DNA of 64,000 bases from Rickettsia sp. MEAM1 (Bemisia tabaci) (lineage in GTDB: Bacteria; Pseudomonadota; Alphaproteobacteria; Rickettsiales; Rickettsiaceae), in assembly GCF_002285905.1 (NCBI RefSeq), contig NZ_CP016305.1, positions 1,054,001-1,118,000 on the forward strand. Reading direction: 5' to 3'. The translations under genes and the position numbers were made by a program. The notes under the pieces were generated by a model. It was not told where the DNA came from. It searched no databases and saw only the letters and a program-made list of their open reading frames with translations. This document shows positions 9,282 through 19,881 of the stretch, in pieces. The stretch's first letter is position 1. Every line of letters starts with the position of its first letter.

Positions 9282-9355
9282 GCGGGTGTAGCTCAATGGT
9301 AGAGTTCCAGCCTTCCAAGCTGGCTGTGTGGGTTCGATTCCCATCACCCGCTCCA
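9282..9355 (+). tRNA. tRNA-Gly (TCC)
   Basis: A 74-nt tRNA with acceptor GCGGGTG / CACCCGC, anticodon TCC (CTTCCAA), T-arm GGTTCGATTCC and encoded CCA. It lies about 90 bp upstream of tuf. The tRNA-Tyr, tRNA-Gly, tuf order is a widespread bacterial arrangement. Confidence 0.97.
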
Positions 9356-9444
9356 TTAAATATAGTGGTGACAAATAAATTTAGCAAAAAACGCACTTTA
9401 AATTAACTTGTATTAAACTTAAAAAATTGTAAGAGAGTAAAAAT

Positions 9445-10632
9445 ATGGCAAAAGCAAAGTTTGAAAGAACCAAACCGCATGTTAATATCGGTACTATCGG
9501 TCACGTGGATCATGGGAAAACTTCTTTGACAGCAGCAATAACAATGGTGCTTGGAAAAGATAATAAAGATATCAAAGTTAAAAAATATGATGAAATTGAT
9601 GCCGCTCCTGAGGAAAAGGAAAGAGGTATAACAATATCAACTGCTCACGTAGAATATGAAACTAAAACTAGACACTATGCACACGTAGATTGCCCAGGAC
9701 ATGCTGACTATGTAAAGAACATGATCACAGGTGCTGCTCAAATGGACGGTGCTATATTAGTTGTTTCTGCTGCTGATGGTCCAATGCCACAAACTAGAGA
9801 ACATATATTATTAGCAAAGCAAGTGGGCGTGCCTAAAATGGTAGTGTTCTTAAACAAAGTTGATATGGTTGATGATCCTGATCTACTAGAATTAGTGGAA
9901 ATGGAAGTAAGAGAATTATTATCAAAATATGATTTCCCTGGTGATGAGATACCAATAATTAGAGGTTCTGCTCTTCAAGCTTTAGAAGGAAAGCCTGAAG
10001 GTGAGAAAGCTATTCATGAATTAATGGATGCAGTAGATAGTTATATACCACAACCTACTAGAGAAACTGAAAAGCCTTTCTTAATGCCTATCGAGGATGT
10101 GTTCTCTATTTCAGGAAGAGGAACAGTTGTAACAGGTAGAATTGAAGCTGGTAAAATTAAAGTTGGTGAAGCTGTTGAAATAGTTGGAATAAAAGCAACT
10201 CAAACTTCTACATGTACCGGTGTTGAAATGTTTAGAAAGCTTCTTGATAGTGGTGAGGCTGGGGATAATGTTGGTATATTATTACGTGGTATAGATAGAG
10301 AAGCTGTACAAAGAGGACAAGTTCTTGCAAAACCTGGTAGTATAACACCTCACGATGAATTTGAAGCTGAAGTATATGTGCTTAGTAAAGATGAAGGTGG
10401 ACGTCATACTCCATTTACCAATAACTATCGTCCACAATTCTATTTTAGAACAACAGACGTTACAGGTACAATAGAATTACTGGCTGATAAACAAATGGTT
10501 ATGCCTGGTGATAATGCTACTTTCAAAGTTAAGTTAATTTCTCCTATTGCTATGCTGCAAGGTTTAAAATTCTCGATTCGTGAAGGTGGTAGAACAGTAG
10601 GTGCTGGTGTAGTTTCTAAAGTAATTAATTAG
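9445..10632 (+). CDS. tuf: Elongation factor Tu
   Basis: A 395-residue GTPase that delivers aminoacyl-tRNA to the ribosome. G-motifs are all present: GHVDHGKT (about 18), the GITI effector region, DCPGHADY (about 81), NKVD (about 136) and GSAL. It is preceded by a good ribosome site (AGAGAG). It lies directly upstream of rpsJ with no fusA, rpsL or rpsG beside it, the rearranged order known from Rickettsia. Confidence 0.99.
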   Translation: MAKAKFERTKPHVNIGTIGHVDHGKTSLTAAITMVLGKDNKDIKVKKYDEIDAAPEEKERGITISTAHVEYETKTRHYAHVDCPGHADYVKNMITGAAQMDGAILVVSAADGPMPQTREHILLAKQVGVPKMVVFLNKVDMVDDPDLLELVEMEVRELLSKYDFPGDEIPIIRGSALQALEGKPEGEKAIHELMDAVDSYIPQPTRETEKPFLMPIEDVFSISGRGTVVTGRIEAGKIKVGEAVEIVGIKATQTSTCTGVEMFRKLLDSGEAGDNVGILLRGIDREAVQRGQVLAKPGSITPHDEFEAEVYVLSKDEGGRHTPFTNNYRPQFYFRTTDVTGTIELLADKQMVMPGDNATFKVKLISPIAMLQGLKFSIREGGRTVGAGVVSKVIN

Positions 10633-10640
10633 TCTATTTT

Positions 10641-10676
10641 ATAAATACCTATTATTTTTTAATAATAGGTATTTAT
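10641..10676 (+). terminator. Perfect 16-bp hairpin after tuf
   Basis: Arms 10641-10656 and 10661-10676 are exact reverse complements with a TTTT loop, followed by GTTTTAAG. It could end tuf transcripts, or act as a partial terminator that lowers the ribosomal-protein operon relative to tuf. Confidence 0.55.
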
Positions 10677-10724
10677 GTTTTAAGATGTAAAAACATCTTG
10701 CTGTTTATAATTAAGGTTTGTTAA

Positions 10725-11042
10725 ATGAAAAATAAAATCAAAATTCGTTTAAAGTCATTTGATCATCGTAGTCTCGATCAGGCTACTAAAGAGATAGTTA
10801 GTGCTGTTAAAAGGACATTCGCTAATATTAGTGGTCCTATTCCTTTACCTAGAAAAATTCAAAGATTTACTGTAAATAGATCTCCCCATGTGCATATAAA
10901 ATCAAGGGAGCAATATGAAATTAGAACACAAAAAAGATTATTGGTTATAGATGATCCAAATTCAGCAGTTGTTGATGCCTTAAGCAAGGTTGATTTAGCA
11001 GCAGGCGTTGATGTAGTGATCGAATTAGAGAGTGGGGAATAA
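10725..11042 (+). CDS. rpsJ: 30S ribosomal protein S10
   Basis: 105 residues, full length. It contains the conserved S10 block [21 protein letters not shown]10 assembles into the 30S head and, as NusE, joins antitermination complexes. It is the first gene of the S10 operon, starting 92 bp after tuf; its TAA shares a base with the rplC start. Confidence 0.98.
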   Translation: MKNKIKIRLKSFDHRSLDQATKEIVSAVKRTFANISGPIPLPRKIQRFTVNRSPHVHIKSREQYEIRTQKRLLVIDDPNSAVVDALSKVDLAAGVDVVIELESGE

Positions 11043-11689
11043 TGAGAACTGGAATAATTGCTCAAAAAGTTGGGATGACTAGTGTTTTTAATAATAATGG
11101 AAAAAGAGTTCCATTAACACTGGTGAAAGTTGATGATTGCCAAGTAGTAGGACATAAAATTGCTGAAAAACATGGTTATAATGCTTTAGTTATAGGGATA
11201 AAAGATAAAAAAATATCTAGAGTAACTAAGCCTATGAAACAAGTTTTTGCTAATGCTAAAGTGTCTCCTAAAACTAAATTAAAAGAATTTAGAATCTCTG
11301 AAGATAACTTTATTGATATAGCAGCAAGTTTAGAAGTAGATCATTTTACAGCAGGACAATTTATAGATGTAACAGCTACTACTATAGGTAAAGGATTTGC
11401 TGGTAGTATGAAGAGACATAATTTTAGAGGGCTTGAAGCTTCTCATGGTGTTTCAATATCGCATCGTTCACATGGTTCTACTGGTCAAAGACAAGATCCA
11501 GGAAAAGTCTTTAAAGGTAAAAAAATGGCTGGACATATGGGGTGTAGTCAAGTTACTATCCAAAATTTAAAAATATTTGCAATCGATAAAGAGCAAGGGC
11601 TTATTATGATTCAGGGAAGTATACCGGGACATAAAGGTTCATATATTTCAATAAAAGATGCAATAAAAAAGATTTCAATAACTGCATAA
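11042..11689 (+). CDS. rplC: 50S ribosomal protein L3
   Basis: 215 residues. The L3 core is recognisable ([18 protein letters not shown]-like [24 protein letters not shown] split across residues 119-160). It binds 23S rRNA near the peptidyl transferase centre. It overlaps rpsJ by one base, and a 52-bp gap separates it from rplD. Confidence 0.98.
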   Translation: MRTGIIAQKVGMTSVFNNNGKRVPLTLVKVDDCQVVGHKIAEKHGYNALVIGIKDKKISRVTKPMKQVFANAKVSPKTKLKEFRISEDNFIDIAASLEVDHFTAGQFIDVTATTIGKGFAGSMKRHNFRGLEASHGVSISHRSHGSTGQRQDPGKVFKGKKMAGHMGCSQVTIQNLKIFAIDKEQGLIMIQGSIPGHKGSYISIKDAIKKISITA

Positions 11690-11741
11690 AAAAACTATTT
11701 GTATAAAAGATTTTATATAAGACTGTATAGGTTGAAAAAAA

Positions 11742-12365
11742 ATGAAAACTAAAATGTTAAATCTTGCTAATGAAGAAGTTGGTGAGATTAGTTTAAACGA
11801 AGATATATTTGCTGTAGAGTTTATTAGGGATGATATAATAAAGCAAGTTGTTGATTGGCAACGAGCTAAAGCAATGGCTGGTACACATAAAACTAAAACT
11901 GTATCAGAAGTATCTGGTACTACAAAAAAACCTTTTAAGCAAAAAGGTACAGGGAATGCAAGACAAGGTTCTTTAAGATCTGTACAGATGCATGGAGGTG
12001 GTGTAATTCATGGTCCTGTAGTACGTAGTCATGCAACTAAATTACCTAAAAAAGTACGAAAACTTGGTTTAATCCATGCTTTATCCGAAAAATTTTCTGA
12101 AGGAAAATTACTAGTCATAGATTCTTTAAAATTAGAAACGCCTAAAACCTCTAATCTTGTTAATATATTAAATAAGTTTCAAGGTAAAAGCTTCTTTGTA
12201 ATAGATGGCAATGAAGTGGATGTTAATTTTTCTTTAGCAGCACAAAATATTTATAATACAGTAATTGTTCCGCAAATAGGTGCAAATGTCTATGACATAA
12301 TAAGACATGAATATGTATTATTATCACAAGAAGCAGTGAATGTTTTAGAAGAGAGGTTAAAATGA
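11742..12365 (+). CDS. rplD: 50S ribosomal protein L4
   Basis: 207 residues with the L4 signature KQKGTGNARQGSLRS and the VVRSHATKLPKKVRKLGLIHA region that lines the exit tunnel. In E. coli L4 represses the S10 operon; no such leader can be recognised here. It ends in ATGA shared with the rplW start (4-bp overlap). Confidence 0.98.
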   Translation: MKTKMLNLANEEVGEISLNEDIFAVEFIRDDIIKQVVDWQRAKAMAGTHKTKTVSEVSGTTKKPFKQKGTGNARQGSLRSVQMHGGGVIHGPVVRSHATKLPKKVRKLGLIHALSEKFSEGKLLVIDSLKLETPKTSNLVNILNKFQGKSFFVIDGNEVDVNFSLAAQNIYNTVIVPQIGANVYDIIRHEYVLLSQEAVNVLEERLK

Positions 12366-12658
12366 GTTCTTATAAATATTACGATTTAATTAGAAGACCT
12401 GTTATTACAGAAAAAACCACACTTCTTTCAGAACAAAATAAATATACTTTTTATGTAGATAAACTTGCTGAGAAGCTTGACGTTAAAAAAGCTATAGAAG
12501 AAATATTTAAAGTAAAAGTAAAAAAAGTAAATATCTTAAATGTCAAAGGTAAAAAGAAGAGATTTAAGGGAGTTATCGGGCGTCAAGTTGATAGAAAAAA
12601 AGCTGTGGTAACATTAGAAAAAGATCATAATATTGATTTTGCTGGAGGAATTAAATAA
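12362..12658 (+). CDS. rplW: 50S ribosomal protein L23
   Basis: 98 residues. RRPVITEKTTLLSEQNKYTF is the standard L23 opening. L23 sits at the tunnel exit and docks trigger factor and SRP. It overlaps rplD by 4 bp, and its TAA is directly followed by the rplB ATG. Confidence 0.98.
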   Translation: MSSYKYYDLIRRPVITEKTTLLSEQNKYTFYVDKLAEKLDVKKAIEEIFKVKVKKVNILNVKGKKKRFKGVIGRQVDRKKAVVTLEKDHNIDFAGGIK

Positions 12659-13480
12659 ATGGCTTTAAAAAGTTTTAATCCAATTACCCCTTCTTTGAGA
12701 GAGTTAGTTCAAGTTGATAGAACTAGTTTATGGAAAGGTAGACCTTTTAAGGCTCTAACTAAAGGGATATCTAAAACGGGTGGAAGAAATAATCAGGGTA
12801 GAATAACTTCTTGGCAAAGAGGTGGAGGTCATAAAAGACTATATCGTGTTATTGACTTTAAAAGAAATAAATTAGATATTTCTGCTATAGTTGAAAGAAT
12901 AGAATATGATCCTAACAGAGTTGCTTTTATTGCTTTAATTAAATATGAAGATGGTGAGCATGCTTATATTCTAGCTCCACAAAAATTAGTAGTAGGAGAT
13001 AAGATAATATCAAGCAAAGATGCAGATATAAAAATTGGCAACTGTTTACCTTTAAGATATATCCCTATCGGTACTACTTTACATAATGTTGAAATGAAAG
13101 TTGGTAAAGGTGGTCAAATTGCAAGATCAGCAGGTACGTCGGTAGATTTAGTAGGTAAAGATTCAGGATATGCACAAATTAAATTAAAGTCAGGTGAATT
13201 TAGATTAGTACCTTTAGATTGTATGGCTACGATAGGTACAGTATCTAATCCTGATCAAAAAAATATTAACTTAGGTAAAGCTGGTAGAAATAGATGGCTT
13301 GGTTGGAGACCTCATGTAAGAGGTGTGGCAATGAACCCTGTAGATCACCCACATGGTGGTGGTGAGGGTAAAACCTCTGGTGGGCGTCATCCAGTTACTC
13401 CTTGGGGATTCCCGACGAAAGGTAAAAAGACGCGTAAAAATAAGCGTACTTCTAAGTTTATTATAAAGAAAAGAAAGTAA
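12659..13480 (+). CDS. rplB: 50S ribosomal protein L2
   Basis: 273 residues, full length. It contains the L2 signature region near residue 220 ([17 protein letters not shown]), whose histidine is needed for peptidyl transferase integrity, and a basic C-terminus. Zero spacing to rplW suggests coupled translation. Confidence 0.99.
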   Translation: MALKSFNPITPSLRELVQVDRTSLWKGRPFKALTKGISKTGGRNNQGRITSWQRGGGHKRLYRVIDFKRNKLDISAIVERIEYDPNRVAFIALIKYEDGEHAYILAPQKLVVGDKIISSKDADIKIGNCLPLRYIPIGTTLHNVEMKVGKGGQIARSAGTSVDLVGKDSGYAQIKLKSGEFRLVPLDCMATIGTVSNPDQKNINLGKAGRNRWLGWRPHVRGVAMNPVDHPHGGGEGKTSGGRHPVTPWGFPTKGKKTRKNKRTSKFIIKKRK

Positions 13481-13506
13481 ATTTTTAAATTAATTAGGTA
13501 TTAATT

Positions 13507-13785
13507 ATGGCACGTTCGGTGTGGAAAGGGCCTTTCGTAGATGGTTATTTAATAAAAAAAGTTCAAAAATTAATGGAATCTGGTAAGTCAGAAATGATTA
13601 AAACTTGGTCTAGAAGATCAACCATTTTGCCTATTTTTGTTGGTTTTACGTTTTCTGTTCACAATGGAAATAAATTTATTCCAGTTTCTGTAAATGAAGA
13701 AATGGTTGGTAGAAAACTAGGGGAATTCTCTCCTACTAGAACATTTCATGGGCATGGGGCAGATAAAAAAGTTAAAAGAAAATAA
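13507..13785 (+). CDS. rpsS: 30S ribosomal protein S19
   Basis: 92 residues beginning [14 protein letters not shown], with the C-terminal motif [17 protein letters not shown]. It binds 16S rRNA in the 30S head together with S13. The 26-bp gap from rplB carries the ribosome site. Confidence 0.98.
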
Positions 13786-13791
13786 AATCAT

Positions 13792-14151
13792 ATGGTACAG
13801 GAAAACAAAAATTTTGCCACGGCAAAAGCTAAATCAATTAGAGTTAGTCCAAGGAAATTAAACTTAGTTGCAGCTTTCATTAGAAACATGAAAGTTTCTG
13901 AAGCATTAGTGCAATTAACTTTTTCGCCAAAAAGAATTTCAAAAGTTGTAAAAGCTTGTCTGCAATCTGCTGTAGCAAATGCTGAAAATAATCTAGGTTT
14001 AGATATAGACAGATTAGTCATAACTAACGCAACAGTAGGCAAGGCTTTAGTAATGAAAAGAGTTATGCCAAGAGCAAAAGGAAGAGCTACTAGAATAAAT
14101 AAGTTTTTTAGTAATCTCTATATAACTGTTACAGAAAAAGAGGATAATTAA
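13792..14151 (+). CDS. rplV: 50S ribosomal protein L22
   Basis: 119 residues. It contains [17 protein letters not shown] and the beta-hairpin [12 protein letters not shown] that reaches into the exit tunnel. An antisense ORF over the same bases is a shadow. It follows rpsS after 6 bp and rpsC follows after 1 bp. Confidence 0.98.
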   Translation: MVQENKNFATAKAKSIRVSPRKLNLVAAFIRNMKVSEALVQLTFSPKRISKVVKACLQSAVANAENNLGLDIDRLVITNATVGKALVMKRVMPRAKGRATRINKFFSNLYITVTEKEDN

Positions 14152-14152
14152 G

Positions 14153-14806
14153 ATGGGGCAGAAAGTTTGTGCACATGGTTTTAGGGTTGGACCAACTTTA
14201 ATTAAAGGTTGGGATTCTGTATTTTATGCAGAAAAGCAGTATAAAACTCTTTTTATACAAGATTTAAAGATTAGAGAATTAGTTAATAAAAGTTTTACTC
14301 AAGCTCAAGTTAGCAGAATTTTAATTGAACGCCCTTCTAACAAAAGTATTATTATCAATATTAATGCAAAAAAACCGAATATAATTATCGGTAAAAATGG
14401 TAGTGAAATTGATAAGCTAAAAAAAGCTATTGAAAAAATGACTTCTTTAAGCGAAGTTTATATAAATATTCATGATGTTAGAAAGTTTAATATAGATGCG
14501 GCTATAGTAGCTCAGACAATAGCATCACAGCTTGAAAAAAGAGTATCCTTTAGAAAAGCAATGAAGACAGCAATTCAAGCTTCATTTAAACAAGGTGGAC
14601 AAGGTATAAGAGTTAGTTGCTCAGGACGTCTTGGTGGAGCTGAGATTGCTAGAACAGAATGGTATATAGAAGGGAGAATGCCGTTGCATACTTTAAGAGC
14701 CGATATTGATTATTCGACTGCAGAAGCTATAACTACTTATGGGGTTATAGGAGTTAAAGTTTGGATTTATAAAGGCGAATATACCGAAAATAAAAGATAT
14801 AATTAA
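14153..14806 (+). CDS. rpsC: 30S ribosomal protein S3
   Basis: 217 residues. A KH domain is visible ([16 protein letters not shown], about residue 77), followed by the S3 C-terminal signature [13 protein letters not shown]. It is part of the mRNA entry channel of the 30S subunit. Confidence 0.98.
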   Translation: MGQKVCAHGFRVGPTLIKGWDSVFYAEKQYKTLFIQDLKIRELVNKSFTQAQVSRILIERPSNKSIIININAKKPNIIIGKNGSEIDKLKKAIEKMTSLSEVYINIHDVRKFNIDAAIVAQTIASQLEKRVSFRKAMKTAIQASFKQGGQGIRVSCSGRLGGAEIARTEWYIEGRMPLHTLRADIDYSTAEAITTYGVIGVKVWIYKGEYTENKRYN

Positions 14807-14821
14807 TGTTTAAGTATTAAA

Positions 14822-15232
14822 ATGTTAGCTCCAAAAAAACAAAAATTTAGAAAAGCTCATAAAGGTAGAGTTGTTTCAAAATCAAAAGCAGGTACAACAC
14901 TTTCCTTTGGCTCATTTGGTTTAAAATCTATAGATGGTTGGCGTGTTACTGCTAGACAAATAGAAGCAGGAAGAAAAGCGGCTACTAGATGTATGAAACG
15001 TCAAGGAAGGTTATGGATACGAATCTTTCCTGATCTTCCAGTTTCCAAAAAGCCTGCTGAAGTAAGAATGGGTAAAGGTAAAGGAAATCCTGAATTTTTT
15101 GCAGTAAGGGTATCACCTGGAAGAATTATGTTTGAAATTGAAGGGGTTGAGGAAGATGTTGCAGTTAAAGCTTTAGAGCTTGCAAGTGCAAAATTACCTG
15201 TTAGAACAAGGATAGTGAGGCGTTATGAATGA
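14822..15232 (+). CDS. rplP: 50S ribosomal protein L16
   Basis: 136 residues. It opens [16 protein letters not shown] and contains the conserved [20 protein letters not shown]-type region that contacts the A-site tRNA elbow. It overlaps the rpmC start by 8 bp. Confidence 0.98.
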   Translation: MLAPKKQKFRKAHKGRVVSKSKAGTTLSFGSFGLKSIDGWRVTARQIEAGRKAATRCMKRQGRLWIRIFPDLPVSKKPAEVRMGKGKGNPEFFAVRVSPGRIMFEIEGVEEDVAVKALELASAKLPVRTRIVRRYE

Positions 15233-15437
15233 TTTAAAATCATTAAAGAGTGAATTGACAAGTAAAACAATTGAAGAGCTTTTTAAGCATCTTAATCTTT
15301 TAAAAAAAGAACTATTTAATTTAAGATTTCAGCAAACTCTGGGTGAATTAAAAAATACTAGTAGGTTTTCATTAGTTAAAAAGTCTATAGCACGTATTAA
15401 AACTGAATTAACAAAAAGATCTAGTAGTGGAGAGTAA
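15225..15437 (+). CDS. rpmC: 50S ribosomal protein L29
   Basis: 70 residues, a helical hairpin with the L29 motif [19 protein letters not shown]. It lies beside L23 at the tunnel exit in the ribosome. The start overlaps rplP by 8 bp, which indicates translational coupling. Confidence 0.97.
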   Translation: MNDLKSLKSELTSKTIEELFKHLNLLKKELFNLRFQQTLGELKNTSRFSLVKKSIARIKTELTKRSSSGE

Positions 15438-15442
15438 TTAAA

Positions 15443-15676
15443 ATGCCTAAAAGAGTCCTACAAGGGGTAGTTATAAGTTCAAAAACTGATAAAACAGTTA
15501 CAGTAAAAGTAGAAAGAAGATTTAAACATCCTATTTATAAAAAATTTATAAAAGTATCTAAAAAATACGCAGCTCATGATCCAAATAATAAGTTTCAAGA
15601 AGGCGATAAAGTTAATATAATTGAAAGTCGTCCTATTTCAAAAACTAAAACATGGGTAGTAATAAATGAAGAGTAA
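15443..15676 (+). CDS. rpsQ: 30S ribosomal protein S17
   Basis: 77 residues with the OB-fold core [21 protein letters not shown] and the signature [17 protein letters not shown]. It is a primary binder of 16S rRNA helix 11. A 71-bp gap follows. Confidence 0.98.
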   Translation: MPKRVLQGVVISSKTDKTVTVKVERRFKHPIYKKFIKVSKKYAAHDPNNKFQEGDKVNIIESRPISKTKTWVVINEE

Positions 15677-15688
15677 AGGTTTTATCCT

Positions 15689-15717
15689 TTGACTTTATTA
15701 GGAAAATTGTTTATTTT
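15689..15717 (+). promoter_or_regulatory. Candidate internal promoter between rpsQ and rplN
   Basis: TTGACT (15689-15694), a 17-bp spacer and TATTTT (15712-15717) in one of the largest gaps of the operon. It would start transcription of the spc half. Pattern match only. Confidence 0.3.
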
Positions 15718-15747
15718 GTCTTTCGTGAATAAAATTGGAAGTGATAT

Positions 15748-16116
15748 ATGATTCAAATGCAAAGCATTTTGGAAGTGGCAGATAACTCCGGTGCCAAAAA
15801 AGTTATGTGTATTAAAGTTCTAGGTGGCTCCCATCATATGGTAGCAAAGCTAGGCGATGTTATAGTTGTATCTATTAAGGAAGCTATACCTGGTGGTAAA
15901 GTTAAAAAAGGTGACGTTTATAAAGGCGTTATTGTCCGTACAAAAACAGGGGTTGTAAGAGTTGATGGTAGTACAATAAAGTTTGATAAGAACGCATTAG
16001 TGCTTTTAAACAAACAAGATGAGCCTATAGGTACTAGGGTTTTTGGTCCTGTGACAAGAGAACTTAGAGCAAAAAAATATGTTAGAATTATGTCGCTCGC
16101 AGAGGAAGTGTTATAA
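15748..16116 (+). CDS. rplN: 50S ribosomal protein L14
   Basis: 122 residues. It contains the L14 signatures [19 protein letters not shown] and [11 protein letters not shown]. It forms an intersubunit bridge with 16S rRNA. It is the first gene of the spc half, and its stop is directly followed by the rplX start. Confidence 0.98.
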   Translation: MIQMQSILEVADNSGAKKVMCIKVLGGSHHMVAKLGDVIVVSIKEAIPGGKVKKGDVYKGVIVRTKTGVVRVDGSTIKFDKNALVLLNKQDEPIGTRVFGPVTRELRAKKYVRIMSLAEEVL

Positions 16117-16446
16117 ATGATAAAATTAAAAGTAAAAAAAGGTGATGAAGTTATTGTTATTACTGGCAAATATAAAGGGAAAAAAGGAAAAATATTAAAG
16201 GTTTTTCCCGAAAAAAATAAAATAGTTGTTTCAGGAATAAATTTAGTTAAAAAACATACTAAACCTACCCAAGTAAGCGAAGGTGGCATAATAACTAAGG
16301 AATTACCTATAGATATTTCAAATGTTGCACATGTTGATCCTAAAACTGGTAATCCTACTAAGGTAGCTTTTAAATTTTTAGAAGATGGTTCTAAAGTTAG
16401 AATAGCAAAAAAATCTGGAGAAATTATTGGTAAGGAAGGCAAATAA
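16117..16446 (+). CDS. rplX: 50S ribosomal protein L24
   Basis: 109 residues with the KOW motif [20 protein letters not shown] at the N-terminus. It initiates 50S assembly by binding the 5' domain of 23S rRNA. It overlaps rplE by one base (TAATG). Confidence 0.98.
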   Translation: MIKLKVKKGDEVIVITGKYKGKKGKILKVFPEKNKIVVSGINLVKKHTKPTQVSEGGIITKELPIDISNVAHVDPKTGNPTKVAFKFLEDGSKVRIAKKSGEIIGKEGK

Positions 16447-16985
16447 TGTTAAGATTTAAAGAACTATATCAAAAGGAAATTATTAGCAATTTACAAAAGG
16501 AATTTTCTTATAAAAATAAACATGAAATTCCAGCTATTGAAAAAATTGTCATAAATATGGGTGTAGGTGAAGCAATAGCTGATTCAAAAGTGATTGATAA
16601 AGCGGTAAATGATTTAACTTTAATCTCTGGTCAAAAACCTTTTGTAACTTCAGCAAGAAAATCTATTGCAACATTTAAGTTACGTGATGGTATGAAAATA
16701 GGTTGCAAAGTTACTTTACGTAAAGATAGAATGTATGATTTTTTAGAAAGGCTAGTAATTGTTGCATTACCTCGTGTTAAAGAGTTTCGTGGTTTTTCTT
16801 ACAAAAGTTTTGATGGTAAAGGTAATTTTACTTTTGGACTAAAAGAACAGATAGTTTTTCCTGAGATTAATTACGATAAAATTGATACTATAAGAGGAAT
16901 GGATATTACAATCGTTACATCTGCTAAAACAGATAAAGAAGGTAAGTCCTTGTTATCAGGATTCAATTTACCTTTTTATAATTAA
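16446..16985 (+). CDS. rplE: 50S ribosomal protein L5
   Basis: 179 residues. It contains the L5 signature [10 protein letters not shown] and the [19 protein letters not shown] block. It binds 5S rRNA and contacts P-site tRNA. One-base overlap with rplX. Confidence 0.98.
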   Translation: MLRFKELYQKEIISNLQKEFSYKNKHEIPAIEKIVINMGVGEAIADSKVIDKAVNDLTLISGQKPFVTSARKSIATFKLRDGMKIGCKVTLRKDRMYDFLERLVIVALPRVKEFRGFSYKSFDGKGNFTFGLKEQIVFPEINYDKIDTIRGMDITIVTSAKTDKEGKSLLSGFNLPFYN

Positions 16986-16999
16986 GTTTAAGGTATATA

Positions 17000-17305
17000 A
17001 TGGCAAAAGTAAGTTCTATAAAGAAGAATGAAAAAAGAAAAAAATTATCACAAAGCTTACATAATAAGCGTGAGAAATTAAAAAATAAAATTTACGATAA
17101 GAATATTTCATTAGAAGAGCGTTTTTCTTTGGTAATGTCATTAGCACAATTATCTAGAAATTCATCAGCCACTAGAATTAGAAATAGATGTGAGCTTACA
17201 GGTAGACCAAGAGGGGTTATAAGAAAATTTGGCATATCAAGAAATAAACTCAGAGAATTAAGTGGCAGAGGTTTAGTTCCAGGGATAATTAAGTCAAGTT
17301 GGTAA
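17000..17305 (+). CDS. rpsN: 30S ribosomal protein S14 (zinc-free long form)
   Basis: 101 residues. The C-terminal signature [20 protein letters not shown] is present. There is a single cysteine, so this is the long C-minus form that does not bind zinc, as usual for proteobacteria. Confidence 0.98.
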   Translation: MAKVSSIKKNEKRKKLSQSLHNKREKLKNKIYDKNISLEERFSLVMSLAQLSRNSSATRIRNRCELTGRPRGVIRKFGISRNKLRELSGRGLVPGIIKSSW

Positions 17306-17324
17306 AAATAATAGGTGAATAAAT

Positions 17325-17723
17325 ATGTCAATGACAGATAATGTAGCAGATATGTTAACTAGAATTAGAAATGCTTATAAAAGCAAACTAATAAATGTTT
17401 CTTTTCCTAGTTCTAAAATTAAAACTTCAATTTTAGAAGTACTACAAAAAGAAGGTTATATAAAAAATTATACAAATACTCCAAAAGATAATATTAGCTA
17501 TACTGACGTAACCTTAAAATATTCTGCTAATGGTGATGCTTCTATACGTGAGATTCATAGAGTATCAAAGCCAGGTAAAAGAGTGTATTCTGCAATTAAG
17601 GACTTAAAAGGATACTATAATAATATGGGAATATATATTCTATCTACTCCTTATGGTGTTATGTCCGATAGAGAAGCTCATATTAAAAATGTTGGTGGTG
17701 AAGTAATTTGTAAAGTATTTTAA
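17325..17723 (+). CDS. rpsH: 30S ribosomal protein S8
   Basis: 132 residues. [15 protein letters not shown] at the start and [20 protein letters not shown] at the end are the S8 landmarks. It is a central-domain 16S rRNA binder; in E. coli it autoregulates the spc operon, not assessable here. Confidence 0.98.
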   Translation: MSMTDNVADMLTRIRNAYKSKLINVSFPSSKIKTSILEVLQKEGYIKNYTNTPKDNISYTDVTLKYSANGDASIREIHRVSKPGKRVYSAIKDLKGYYNNMGIYILSTPYGVMSDREAHIKNVGGEVICKVF

Positions 17724-17732
17724 GGTAAAAAA

Positions 17733-18266
17733 ATGTCACGCGTTGGAAAGTTACCGATTATTATACCTAAAGGTATAAAAGTCGGGTTAAATGATTTAGA
17801 AGTAAAAATATCAGGACCTAAAGGTGAGTTATCAAAAAGCTTTAAAGGTAGCATAGGAATTTCATTAGCAGAGAATAAGCTTCTAGTAAAACCATTATCT
17901 TCAAGTAAAACTGCACGTGCTATGTGGGGTACAGCTAGAAGTATAATATCAAATATGGTGACCGGAGTTAAAGAAGGCTTTAAGTTAAAGCTTGAAATTA
18001 ATGGCGTAGGGTATAGAGCAATGATGAAAGGCAAGTATTTAAATTTGATGCTTGCTAAAAGTCATAATACAAAAATTGAAATACCTTCACATATTAAAGT
18101 TGAAGTACCTAAGCAAAATATAATTATTCTTGAAGGTACAGATAAGGAAAAATTAGGTCAATTTGCTTCAATTATTATAAAACAAAGACCGCCTGAACCT
18201 TATAAAGGAAAAGGAATTAAATTTGAAGATCAATTCATACCACGTAAAGAAGGTAAGAAAAATTAA
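17733..18266 (+). CDS. rplF: 50S ribosomal protein L6
   Basis: 177 residues with [14 protein letters not shown] at the start and the signature [15 protein letters not shown] near the end. It lies near the factor-binding site of the 50S subunit. Confidence 0.98.
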   Translation: MSRVGKLPIIIPKGIKVGLNDLEVKISGPKGELSKSFKGSIGISLAENKLLVKPLSSSKTARAMWGTARSIISNMVTGVKEGFKLKLEINGVGYRAMMKGKYLNLMLAKSHNTKIEIPSHIKVEVPKQNIIILEGTDKEKLGQFASIIIKQRPPEPYKGKGIKFEDQFIPRKEGKKN

Positions 18267-18280
18267 TTTAAGAGTTAAAT

Positions 18281-18637
18281 ATGCGTAGTGCTAAGCTAAA
18301 ATTTGAAAAGAGAAGAAGTAAAATAAGACATAAAATAGCTAAAACAGCTAATAGAGCTAGATTGTCAATATTTAAATCAGGTAGACATATTTATGCACAG
18401 ATCATTGATGATACTAAATCGGTAACAATTGCTTCTGCTTCAACTTTAGACGAAAAAATTAAAAAAATAAAAAAATCTCATTGTAATGTTGAAAATGCTA
18501 CAAAAATAGGTGAGTTAATAGCTGAGAAAGCTATATCTTGTGGTGTAGAAGAGGTGGTGTTCGATAGAAGCGGATATAAGTATCATGGTGTTGTAAAGGC
18601 TCTTGCTGATTCTGCTAGAAAAAAAATAAGATTTTAG
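18281..18637 (+). CDS. rplR: 50S ribosomal protein L18
   Basis: 118 residues with RARLSIFKSGRHIYAQIIDD and the terminal FDRSGYKYHGVVKALAD block. It binds 5S rRNA together with L5. Confidence 0.98.
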   Translation: MRSAKLKFEKRRSKIRHKIAKTANRARLSIFKSGRHIYAQIIDDTKSVTIASASTLDEKIKKIKKSHCNVENATKIGELIAEKAISCGVEEVVFDRSGYKYHGVVKALADSARKKIRF

Positions 18638-18652
18638 GTTAAGGTTTAAAAT

Positions 18653-19183
18653 ATGTCTAAAGTTAGAAAAAACGAAGAAGCTTTAAGTGAAGTTTTAGTT
18701 GATGTAAATAGAGTTACAAAAGTAGTAAAAGGTGGTAGAAGATTTGCTTTTTCTGCTTATGTAGTAGTTGGTGATAAAGCTGGAAGAGTTGGAGCAGGTC
18801 ACGGCAAAGCAAAAGAAGTAAACGACGCTAGAGAAAAAGCAAAACAAGCTGCTAAAAAGAAAATGATGAAAGTATCTTTATATCAAAATAGAACAATTCA
18901 TCACGATGTTACAGGCAGAAGTGGAGCAGCTAAAGTGATTTTAAGAAGAGCTAAAGCAGGTACAGGCGTTATAGCAGGGGGATCTATGAGAGCAATTTTT
19001 GATTCTTTAGGAGTCCATGATATTGTTGCTAAATCAATAGGGTCAACAAATGTTTATACAATGATAGCTGCAACGTTTGATGCATTAAAAAAACTTTCGT
19101 CCCCAAGATCTATTGCGGCAAGAAGAGATAAAAAAATGAATGAAATTTTTATAAAATCTTCTGATGTCCAAGTTAATGAATAA
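18653..19183 (+). CDS. rpsE: 30S ribosomal protein S5
   Basis: 176 residues. The double-stranded-RNA-binding region is seen in [18 protein letters not shown] and [13 protein letters not shown], and the C-terminal domain follows. It affects translational accuracy at the mRNA entry site. Confidence 0.98.
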   Translation: MSKVRKNEEALSEVLVDVNRVTKVVKGGRRFAFSAYVVVGDKAGRVGAGHGKAKEVNDAREKAKQAAKKKMMKVSLYQNRTIHHDVTGRSGAAKVILRRAKAGTGVIAGGSMRAIFDSLGVHDIVAKSIGSTNVYTMIAATFDALKKLSSPRSIAARRDKKMNEIFIKSSDVQVNE

Positions 19184-19208
19184 TATTTTAAGGTAAGATG
19201 TATACGCT

Positions 19209-19406
19209 ATGAATAATAAAAATTTAATTAATGATGTAAAAGTTACTCAAGTTAAAAGCAGTATAGGTCGTAAGTATGATCAAAAATTAACATTAATTGG
19301 GCTTGGTTTAAATAAAATTAATAAATCTGTTGTTCTTAAAAATACTGATTCAGTTCAAGGTATGCTCAAAAAAGTGGAGCATTTATTAAAAATAGAAAAT
19401 GTATAA
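19209..19406 (+). CDS. rpmD: 50S ribosomal protein L30
   Basis: 65 residues. [20 protein letters not shown] and the [11 protein letters not shown] region are typical of L30. L30 is absent from some reduced genomes but present here. Confidence 0.97.
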   Translation: MNNKNLINDVKVTQVKSSIGRKYDQKLTLIGLGLNKINKSVVLKNTDSVQGMLKKVEHLLKIENV

Positions 19407-19419
19407 TTAGAGTTTTTCA

Positions 19420-19878
19420 ATGAAATTAAATGAATTATATAATAATATAGGTGCTAAAAAAAATAAAAAAAGAGTAGCACGTGGTATTGGTAGTGGAAAA
19501 GGAAAAACTGCTGGAAGAGGTGTTAAAGGTCAAAAATCTAGAGCAGGTGTTGCAATAAAAGGTTTTGAAGGTGGTCAAACTCCAATGATTAAGAGGCTGC
19601 CTAAGAGGGGTTTTAATTGTATCTCATCTAAAAAATATAATGTTATTAATATTTATAATATTGAAGCAGCACTAGCAGAAGAGCGTTTAAATGTTAATGA
19701 TGTTATTACTAAGGAAAAATTAATAGAAATTGGTTTAATTAATAAAAGTAATAAAAAGTTAGTAAAATTGTTATCTATTTGCAGTGATGATTTCAATTAT
19801 TCTTTATCGTTTAAATTGGATTCTTATTCTTCTAAAGCTAAAGAAATAGTTGAAAAAGCAGGCGGAAAATTATTATAA
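19420..19878 (+). CDS. rplO: 50S ribosomal protein L15
   Basis: 152 residues. The glycine- and lysine-rich N-terminus ([18 protein letters not shown]) and [17 protein letters not shown] are diagnostic. It is followed by secY after 3 bp. Confidence 0.98.
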   Translation: MKLNELYNNIGAKKNKKRVARGIGSGKGKTAGRGVKGQKSRAGVAIKGFEGGQTPMIKRLPKRGFNCISSKKYNVINIYNIEAALAEERLNVNDVITKEKLIEIGLINKSNKKLVKLLSICSDDFNYSLSFKLDSYSSKAKEIVEKAGGKLL

Positions 19879-19881
19879 TTT

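Noticed and set aside
9202-9396. Minus-strand ORF with GAGDGNRTHTASLEGW
   Set aside because: It is the antisense translation of tRNA-Gly, a well-known spurious peptide in annotations.
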